This document shows, piece by piece, positions 8,161 through 15,443 of a DNA stretch of 15,443 nt. The notes under the pieces are model-generated. The model saw only the letters and a list, made by a program, of their open reading frames with translations, was not told where the DNA came from and did no database searches. The translations under genes and the position numbers were made by a program. Within the stretch, counting starts at the first letter, position 1, and the number at the start of each line of letters is the position of its first letter. The stretch lies in the NCBI GenBank assembly GCA_025769875.1, contig JAGFNK010001065.1:1-15443 (forward strand), written 5' to 3'. Source of the DNA: Russula earlei (taxonomy: Eukaryota; Basidiomycota; Agaricomycetes; Russulales; Russulaceae).

Positions 8161-9434
8161 TTCTTTAGTCTCATGGAGAATAGACTCATGCTCAATGCGA
8201 GCGATAAAAGTCTGACGCGCCTCATGACAATCCACTTTTGCGAGCGCACGATATACTGGCCCAACGCTCGCAATATCTAGAAGATCACCGCTTCGATAAA
8301 CGCACGGTATTTTCGTGCGGGCTTGTATTGATCACGTATCATTCTCTCATGTTCCATCGTCTTCAAGTAGACGTCATAATATATGGCCTTCGAGTGCTGT
8401 AACTTCCAGAGGCCCCCACATGTTTTCCGACTTGCGCCCTCCTAAGCGGCAAGATTCGATATTTTCTCGAAATAAAAATGCCCGTTTCGGTGGAGGACCG
8501 ACCTTATTCGCCAGTTATTCACACTTGCGCGGCCATGCTGGAAAAATGTGAAATTTATTTATTTGGCCTCGGGGGTTTGGCCCGCGACACGACACATCTT
8601 TTGCAAACTCCTTACCATATGTTGTGCAAACTGTGTGGTGTGAGCGAGAGTAGAGATCTTGGCCTGTGCACGCTGGGGCGCAGACTGACAAAAACGTTCT
8701 GCAACATCCGGGCCTGGCAGTTTCCGTTTCCGTTTATCACCTGGCAGTTTCGTTCTCTCGCACGCGGCGGCGACATCAAAAGCAGAAGAACAAAAGGCAC
8801 GTCGGGAATACAGCATTGTGATTACGTGCTCCCGCCAACTTGAAGAAAGAGCATAGAGTGCCTTGATGTGGTCGGTCATATATTTTCGCTACAGGGAGAC
8901 TAAGGCAGATACATTGGAAAGACAAATGGCCTCCAGTGGTCTGGATGTGGACTATTGGCCTAATTTTTCGTGGAGTACCAGAAGCGACTGTAGGAGGTCT
9001 TTTAGTGGGGTGGCAGTGAGCCTTTCACATGGTCACAACTCGCGGCGGCGCCTCCAATGACAGGCATCCGTGCCGAAAGCCTCGCGGCAACGCCTCCAAT
9101 GAATGACAGGCATCCTTCCGAGAGCCTTTCACTCTGCACCTTCACGCTGTCACACTGCAGGCCATTTTATTCAAATTCAGTCAGTTAATGCTGCAACCTC
9201 ATTGGTCAGATTTTGAAAGCTGAATGGAATACATTGTTAGATGCCCGCAGTGTCACCCCAAACGTTTCCCCACCATCAGATACCATCAGGTACCAAGACT
9301 ACATGAGATCGAGGGCGATAGGAGGAGGAAGAAGGGAAGGGGATGTGGCACGGGGTATTTTTTGGAAATTTGGCATGCCCTTTTACACAGCAAAGACCCC
9401 AAACACCGCACCATCATCTTCCTTTGTTGTCATC
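8161..9434. other. Intergenic region with no supported gene
   Basis: Open frames of 60-121 codons occur on both strands (for example 8478-8843 plus and 8559-8879 minus). They overlap each other, show no domain and need no splicing. I see no reason to prefer any. The region holds a tandem repeat at 9041-9126 and a small direct repeat (CCTGGCAGTTT at 8713-8723 and 8740-8750). It is downstream of both the GPCR gene and the minus-strand candidate, so it may mainly contain two convergent 3' ends. Confidence 0.4.
9041..9126 (+). repeat. Two-unit tandem repeat
   Basis: Unit 1 (9041-9082, 42 bp) and unit 2 (9083-9126, 44 bp) both begin CGCGGC, share CGCCTCCAATGA and GACAGGCATCC, and end AGCCT. A related AGCCTTTCAC flanks the pair at 9019-9028 and 9123-9132, so the duplication may have involved slightly more sequence. 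Unit 2 has a 4-bp ATGA slippage inside it. No function suggested. Confidence 0.75.
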
Positions 9435-10430
9435 TCATTTCTCATACATGGCCAGAGTGGACTGCATCGCCTTCCGAGTCTCTCCTCGGAATGACTGTGG
9501 CACCATCCTCGCCAATACGTGGACGTACCCGTACAATTCTCGCGTCGATTCGACCCCAGGCTGGGAATGCTGCGTGCATTCAACCTCCAGGTTTCAATCC
9601 ATGTATGGCGCCGCGAACGGGGTCATCGCAGCGACCAACCGTAAGAGAAAAAAAAAAGACAGGGGGAGAGCAGGGAATAGGTTGGTCGCGTGGTACTCAA
9701 CCTGCTCCATGCCCGCGTATGCAGCGGCGTCGTCCACATTCATCGCATGGAAACTACAATCGTCTGCAGACGTTGCACAGACGTCCAAGCGTGGTGTGGA
9801 ATCGGGGAGGGGAGTGTACTTGTGTGACTGTCGCGCCTTCGGGTCCATGATAGGTGGCACAATTAAACCACTTTCGCACGAGCACGAGCATTGGGCATCA
9901 GAGTGAAATGAAGCACTGAAGAAGCAGCTGTCCATCATGCTGGAAACCAATGGGCGTGTCACGCGCTGATCCAGGTCGTTGATCTCGTCCTTTTCCCCTG
10001 GGGAGTTAGAATAACAAGGCAGGGCTCGGACCAGACCTGGACGAGATGCGGCGATGCACTCTGCCTCGCTCTCAGCCCCTGACTTGTCTGCATGTACACA
10101 TTCTTCCCCTCGGCGCGAAAGGTCAGGCGTTTGTTTTTAACTGAAATCCACGCTCCGAGTCGCGCGACGTGATATGCGACGGAATACGATGCGGGATCAG
10201 CCCGAGCTTCATCTTCAAGTTGATGCCCGTCACTCGTGGAACCGATACGAACGCCATGTCATCGAGTGTGGACGGTTGAAAAATGACGGACTTTGTGCCG
10301 CTCTGCGAGACGTCTGTTCGTAAGCCGGTACAGGCCAAAGACCAGCGGATGGTTGTCATTGCCACATCGGCTCGCCAGGTGCCCCGAAATACTGACCGTG
10401 CCACTCCCGGTTCATTATCTCCATCTCCAT
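9435..10430 (-). CDS. Putative multi-exon gene of unknown family
   Basis: I do not recognise this protein. A model on the minus strand uses exons 10430-10397, 10313-10188, 10140-10084, 9997-9702 and 9569-9435 (215 aa, TGA at 9435-9437), with introns of 83, 47, 86 and 132 nt. The frame stays open through all five exons. Codons are strongly C/G-ending in segments such as EKDEINDLDQRV and TLDDMAFVSVPRVTGINLKM, and donor/acceptor motifs are reasonable (GTCAGT, GTATTC, GTCAGG, GTTGAG; TTTCAG, CCCCAG, CGCAG). The predicted protein is soluble, with no signal peptide or membrane helix. Weak points: the 5' end is chosen only because an in-frame ATG precedes a good donor, the last intron is long, and its acceptor could instead lie a few codons either side. 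The opposite strand has open frames too, but with poorer codon character. It could also be a decayed gene. Confidence 0.33.
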
Positions 10431-12242
10431 CGCCTCTCTTCCCTGATTCTGCCGCAAGCGCACCCCCTCCCCAGAACGCCACTTCGCCTGGCCATCACTC
10501 TTGTCTCGTAAATTACTGCCCCCAGGTTTCGCCTTCGCTCTCGTCTCTCAGTCCCTCGCTGCCAATTGTATGGAATGCTTCGGATGTCATGTTTCGTCGC
10601 CACGTGTTCGACCATTGATTGCTGCCCACGCCCGCCTCTCCACAAGAGTCTACATTATGCTTCGCCTTGCCCTCCCCAGCTTTTGCCTCTCATCACCGCG
10701 CCGTTTTTTCCCGGCTGAGGTCACGCGCAACGACCGCCCCGCTCAATCAAAGCCTCCGTCGTTTTAAGAATCACCCCAGCACGCGAAGAAATGCGGATTC
10801 CAGCAAAACCGTCGACACCACGCGCATCGTCACCCTCCGGTGGTTCACTCGCGGGACCGGATCTTCGGGGTGTGTTATGGACTGGTGCACAGACGGAGCT
10901 CGCGGCCAAAATATCGATCACCACTGACACCAAAAAATATTCATGTCTCGGGATGAAATATGGAGTATACCCTTGCAAGCGATGAAACGCCTGCGCAAAG
11001 TTACGTTCAGTTAGACCCCCCACTCATCTGGCAAGAACTACATCCCCTCCGCCATACGGCGCTCTTGCGAATGCCTTGAAAGAGTGCTCTCTGGGTAACG
11101 TTGTCAGGTTACCTTTGCTACCTTCGATGTTGAAGAACATATTGTCAACGCCAACTGCGAGCGTCATTGACCTCGGTCATGACCACGAACCAACGCGATT
11201 TCCACAAAATTGGATTCAATATCATGACGGCGAATGATCGCATGGGTCGAATGTCTGTTCGAGTCGTTCGGAACGAGTCATGTGATTCGCCCCTACTTTG
11301 TCCCCGAAATCGTTCCTTCCCTACTAACCACTGTGTTTTTGATCCTCGTTCCCTGTCCTTCGGAGACATACTCTCCGTAACTAACCAGGTACGTATCCCA
11401 GGTCCGATTCGAACGTATTTATTGGAGACGGACGCTAGTGATCCACTGATGCTAGTAGCAGGTGGAAGTAAATTATGGCTCCACGGAACGGACTAGGGGG
11501 ATAGCGCCGCTGCAGGATTGGAGATGGGCTCCATGATACTGGTTCAGAGCACCGAGTCATTGCCCTTGGGTGTTGATACACGGACTGTGTGTGCAGTTTA
11601 TGGTCTACCCGCACGACGCATATGCTCCTGTCTAGAAATCTGGCAGTAGTAGACGGGCGAGAGTTTAAGCTTTTAAGGCTGGCTCCGTCAGAATGTCAAA
11701 AGGCAATGAGAAGTGTCAGGGGAGAGACGAACCGCATTGGTAAGAGACGAGATAGGCTGATAGGCGTTGTCGACCGCGTTCGTTCGCATGTATCCAGCTA
11801 ATTAGCCTGACCAAATTCCCTGAGCACTAGGACACTATTAATGCCAGCTCATGCCTGTGCATGGCTCCGTTCAATCACGCCTTCACGCGGAAAACAGCCG
11901 GACGCTGGATTCTCCATATAAGGACACCGACCCTTTGTTCAGCGCTCTGCGCACTTCACATGAAGCCCGCGCTCGTAGACACAAACCATGCCACAAACCG
12001 TCGAGAGAATACAGCACAGGTCTCTCATGGGCGGGACTTGAGTAACAACTTTGGTGTGTTCGGTGTTCGGGACCGCCCCCTTGCCTTAGCTTGCCCAACA
12101 CTGATCATTGTCGTCGGTTCCTCAAGCTCCGGGGAGAAACGGTCCTGATGGACCTTACTTCCAGGTTCGCGTGCTCTTTCTGTTCCGTCTCTGTTCCGTC
12201 TCCCTCCTGATTCACGTTATGGACCCTTATAACACGTTCACC
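10431..12242. other. Long intergenic stretch with repeat copy 2
   Basis: The main content is the second copy of the dispersed repeat (10791-11295). Positions 10431-10790 are pyrimidine-rich on the plus strand and may be upstream DNA of the minus-strand candidate at 9435-10430. From 11296 to 12242 several short plus-strand frames exist (for example 11953-12148, behind a CATATAAG box near 11915), but none has a domain or a consistent splice model. One reading, 12220-12386, starts with a plausible ATG but overlaps the 3' part of a minus-strand candidate. No gene is called. Confidence 0.4.
10791..11295 (+). repeat. Dispersed repeat, copy 2
   Basis: Same orientation as copy 1 at 5638-6059 but longer (about 505 against 422 bp), mainly because of extra blocks around 11005-11015 and 11055-11160. 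Both copies end GAGTCATGTGATTCGCCCCTA. Both contain the ten-base palindrome GGTCATGACC inside GACCTCGGTCATGACCAC. Similarity is high in short blocks and low between them, so the duplication is old. Confidence 0.85.
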
Positions 12243-13427
12243 TCATCGGAATACATCGAGAAGGCCATTCTTGTACTCCAGGGCCACCTAGTGACACTGA
12301 TGGAACTGCCCACCGCCGTGCCATATCACCGGCACCGGCTTAGCCTGACGCCAAAGCGTGCGCGATGCTCGACGAGAGGTCTCTGAGAGACCATCAAAAC
12401 GTGGCGCAAGAGACTGAGGCACGGAAGAGGCGGTCAATTCGTGCACACATGGCATGGTTTCCCAGCTAGTCTGGCAACCCAAAAATGATCCATGTCCTTT
12501 CTGATGAAGCACATGTACTAACCTACAAAGGTCGCTGAGTTGTGGAGAAGCAGACTGGACGGCTGGGAGGGTGTTGTAGTGCTTGCACATCAGCGCCCTG
12601 TCCAGCTCGCCAAAGAGCGTGTCGAACATTGTGGGCAGACGCGCGATCTGGGAGATCGACGAGTTCCCGAGGATAATGCCGCAGTTGAGCTGCGATGCCG
12701 CGTGCGAGTGACTGTGGTGCCAGCACCAGCGCGAGGCTTGTCTGAAGCGTGTCCTGCGATGGCAGATCCGCGATGGGTGGGATGCCCAGCATCTTGAGCA
12801 GGTGCGAGTACTCGTTACCGGCGTTCGTGAGCATAGTGAATCCCAAAAGCAAGGTCCTCATGATGGGTAGTGGATGTACCGGACTTCGAGACAATGTCCT
12901 ATGGTGTGTTTTTCATGAGGGTTCGAGAGTACACTTCTCCTGCATAGCTCGAGTACGTGGCAGATGGAGTATTTGAAATAAGTTCGGAGCCATTTTCTTC
13001 TGGACTGCCCCAATATATTACACCTTTGACGAAGACTAACTAGCTTCTCCCAAATGACAGATGGACCTTGCTCCAAAAAGTTGCCACTGTGTGGGGTCAT
13101 AGAACCAACACCGTGCCCCCGAAAAAAGGTGCTGGAGCCAAAGTGCCTCTGAGCACCGGGAGTTGGCTGCAGTCGGTTTTCATTATCGTGAGGTAGTGAG
13201 AAAAAGTGGATGATGGCAGGGAGGATGTGCGAGGCGGATAGTGCGACGAGCAGCAGGCAAGGATAATGCAGATAGAGTGACGCCATAAGGAGACGTAGCT
13301 GAGAAGGGTACATCGTTGCGATGACCTTACATCGGGCTGCGTAGCCGCGTTAGTGAGAAGGTCCAGAATGAGGACACTAGCAGCAGAGAAGAATTGACGT
13401 ACTGTTGGGACAACAACTGAGAATCAT
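12243..13427 (-). CDS. Putative minus-strand gene, unresolved or decayed
   Basis: Several coding-like pieces lie in order on the minus strand, but I cannot build one clean model and recognise no family. The 5' piece starts with ATG at 13427 and splices over a good 66-nt intron (13402-13337; GTACGT donor, CACTAAC branch, CGCAG acceptor). It continues in frame into a hydrophobic segment (LYLHYPCLLLVALSASHIL) at about 13275-13210, possibly a membrane helix or signal anchor. A second piece, 12861-12727, has strongly C/G-ending codons (GNEYSHLLKMLGIPP). It must change frame near 12690-12726 to join the equally coding-like piece NCGIILGNSSISQIARL onward (12689-12336). A 48-nt intron (12335-12288) could lead to a short last exon ending at 12243. 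The middle (about 12862-13150) is unclear. Either an uncharacterised gene with many small introns or a pseudogene. Confidence 0.3.
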
Positions 13428-13652
13428 CCACTCCACTCGACGCGGGGACAGGGACAGGCAGTCAACTTGCCACTTACTGCCTAATTTGGATCTGATCAAT
13501 GGCTCGAGCCGCTAACGATCGCGAGCAAAACCAGCTCTCAGCTTCGACCCGAGTCGTGACAAAACTAGCACTGCCACTCGGCCCAGCAGCCGTGAGGTGG
13601 CAACCATTATTCATCCATTGATCTCCCTCTCATTCGCTTTTTTATCACCTTT
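13428..13652. promoter_or_regulatory. Divergent intergenic region before the NLR gene
   Basis: About 225 bp separate the NLR start codon (plus) from the presumed start of the minus-strand candidate. If the latter is real, both promoters lie here. The stretch next to the NLR start is pyrimidine-rich (13611-13652, ending in a T run and a CT-rich leader), as is usual for fungal promoters. No clear TATA box is seen. Confidence 0.35.
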
Positions 13653-15443
13653 ATGTCTTCCTCTCATCTCCATTCAGATTCTGGATCTTCACAAATCGGA
13701 GCCATCTTCAATGCTGCCCTAAAGGAATATGCCCACAAGACTGGGACTGACCTTACAACCCACCCTCTCACTGCCACTCTCCAGGCATGCCACTCTCCCG
13801 AAGCTATACTCGATACTCTCCGTGACCAAGCGCATGCATTCGAACAATATCGAAATGGAGATTGGAAGGTTCGGCTCATGAGACCGCTCAAGTCGACGAT
13901 TGATATCCTGCTTGGACTTTCCAATGGCGTCTTCGGCGAGGGTATTGGCCTTGTGAGGCGTGCCAATGCGATACTTTCTATCTATGCGTTATCCAACCTT
14001 CTGTCTTCTTGCAGACGTTCCCACCAGCGAAGGCAATATTTGCCGGTGTGGGCCTACTACTCGCAGTGCGTCTCTTTCTCTTGGTCCGTTCTATCTAGCA
14101 GTACTGACGTTCAAGTGTTCCAGGCAGCCAAAGGAGTTAGCTCGAGCTATGACGCCCTCGTGGATCTCTTTGAGTATTTTGAACACTACCTTTGTCGACT
14201 CAATATATTCACCGAGGTCCCCTTCGCCGTCGGAGAGATATTGGTGAAGATCATGGTTGAATTAATTGGTGTGCTCGCTCTGGCAACGCAGCAAATAAAG
14301 CAAGGGCGATTCAGTGCGTATTCCCTCGCTGATACTTTACCCTATAGCTAAGCATGACAAAGGGAAATTCGCAAAGAAGTTTCTAGGAGATAACGATATC
14401 GAGGCGGTCCTGCAGAGGCTAGACAGACTTACGATGGAGGAGTCTCGGATGACTGCCGCTCAGACCATGCAAGTCGTACACAGCCTATTCAATAATATGA
14501 AGACGGTCATGGACGGTAAGCAATTCCAGTCTTATACCTCTTTCATACCATACTGAATATTTGCTGATTTAGATGGAAAAGCATCAACAGATAACATGCA
14601 AATGGCTCTCGGTATGTTTTTCTTATGAAGGCAAGAGTCTGTGGCTGATCACGAGTGCACCACCATGCTAGTTACGATGCAAGAAATAGTGGAAGGTCTG
14701 AATAAAATCAAACGTTTGTTATGTCCTGCTGTCGTCAGGACTGAAACCAGGCTAAATGTACCTCAGGTGGCCAACTTCAAGAAAAGGTCCACAAGTGGCT
14801 TGCTCCCCCAGACTCTTCGATTAATCATAACAATGCCCGTGAAACTCATCACTCTGAGACCGCTACGTGGTTCATTCAAAGCGCCGTATACAACGAATGG
14901 AAGACGACAGGTTCAGTTTTATGGATCCACGGTAAACGTATGGGCTTCCTGAATTCCCCCCTATTGTTGTTACTGATTGACTCTGGATTCGTAGCGGGAT
15001 CAGGGAAAAGCGTTTTATGGTACAAGACTAGTTGATTTTTGTTAACAAAGCTGATATTCTTTACCAGTTCTTCGATCATAAAGGACGTTCAAGGAATATG
15101 CACCACTGGATTGGCATCAGCCGCATATCATTACTTCGATTTCAAGGACGTTGGAAAGCAGGATCGTCGTGGCTTGCTCTCCTCCCTCCTGATCCAGCTT
15201 TGCACTCGATCCCATCGTGGCTACGACATCCTCTCAAATTTGCATGCCGCACACGATAATGGCTTACGACAGCCCAGTGATACTGACCTCATCCGGTGCC
15301 TCAAGGATGTACTTGCACTTCCCGGTCAAGGAAAAGTATACATTATAGCGGACGCGCTGGACGAGTGTCCGAATTCATCTGGATTTCCAAAAACTGCCCG
15401 AGAAAAGGTGCTGGATCTCTTGGAAGAACTCGTGGATCTGAAC
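13653..15443 (+). CDS. Goodbye-NACHT NOD-like (STAND) protein, 5' part
   Basis: Exons: 13653-13952, 14015-14065, 14124-14313, 14363-14515, 14573-14611, 14672-14713, 14767-14937, 14995-15019 and 15068 to the window end; 449 residues with no stop and consistent phases. Introns are 48-62 nt. Residues about 15-230 match the fungal STAND N-terminal Goodbye domain: IFNAALKEYAHKTGTDL, HPLTATLQACHSPEAILD, FPPAKAIFAGVGLLL, SSSYDALVDLFEYFEHYLCR, KKFLGDNDIEAVLQRLDRLT. A linker follows, then a NACHT-type NTPase with Walker A GKPGSGKS at 314-321, YHYFDFKD at 344-351 and Walker B IIADALDEC at 416-424. All key NTP-binding residues are present, so the visible part looks functional. Fungal NLRs of this type are intracellular sensors that oligomerise on nucleotide exchange and are linked to non-self recognition and programmed cell death. 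The ligand-binding repeats (ankyrin, WD or TPR) expected at the C-terminus lie outside the window. The 15019/15020 and 14937/14938 donors were chosen to restore the Walker A motif. Confidence 0.92.

Noticed and set aside
9343..9906. Plus-strand open frame of 187 codons as a gene
   Set aside because: No domain, Lys/Arg low-complexity run from an A tract, and poor codon character compared with the minus-strand reading over the same bases.
11400..11425. tRNA B-box-like GTTCGAATC on the minus strand
   Set aside because: The flanking bases cannot form a T stem, and no A box or acceptor stem is found at suitable distance.
13337..13402. Minus-strand reading VRQFFSAASVLILDLL, which looks like the C-terminal region of a fungal Zn2Cys6 transcription factor
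   Set aside because: The same bases form an excellent 66-nt intron (GTACGT donor, CACTAAC branch point, GCAG acceptor) joining two open pieces in frame, and there is no zinc-cluster or other factor domain nearby.
1..15443. CRISPR arrays, bacterial operons, riboswitches, rRNA or tRNA genes
   Set aside because: No regularly spaced repeats or RNA gene structures were seen, and the introns and gene families are eukaryotic.

Overview
The window looks like a stretch of basidiomycete (most likely Agaricomycetes) nuclear genome. The two best genes are cut by many small introns of about 48-69 nt with GT...AG ends and CTGAC/CTAAC-type branch points. One encodes a Goodbye-NACHT NOD-like (STAND) protein and the other a Git3/cAMP-receptor-like GPCR, both families that are expanded in mushrooms. 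The transposon is a Tc1/mariner type common in fungi. No organism is claimed beyond this.

Layout. 1-756: AT-rich, apparently non-coding DNA with two copies of a dyad-containing repeat. 757-3008: a complete but dead Tc1/mariner element with long inverted repeats and flanking TA. Its left arm is split by about 650 bp of unrelated DNA. Its transposase (1607-2647, minus) has an in-frame TGA and a Gln where the third catalytic acid should be. 3011-4130: flank and promoter region. 4131-5498 (+): a GC-rich, 455-residue, mostly disordered protein of unknown function. 5638-6059 and 10791-11295: two diverged, same-direction copies of a non-coding repeat of about 0.4-0.5 kb. 6505-8160 (+): a ten-exon GPCR gene, 380 aa, including a predicted 7-nt micro-exon. 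9435-10430 (-) and 12243-13427 (-): two coding-like stretches that fit multi-exon genes but match no family I recognise. 13653 to the window end (+): the 5' part of the NLR gene, spliced by eye into nine exons and 449 residues covering a Goodbye domain, Walker A and Walker B.

How it fits together. The GPCR (nutrient or pheromone-like sensing) and the NLR (intracellular non-self or heterokaryon-type recognition) are separate genes, not an operon. The NLR and the minus-strand candidate before it are divergent, sharing about 225 bp of upstream DNA. The region looks like ordinary accessory chromosome, rich in repeats and lineage-specific genes. The most notable items are the architecture and decay of the Tc1 element, the micro-exon in the GPCR, the intact NLR N-terminus, and the two unrecognised minus-strand coding signals. 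Introns were inferred by reading frame, splice motifs and remembered family patterns; nothing was searched or computed.
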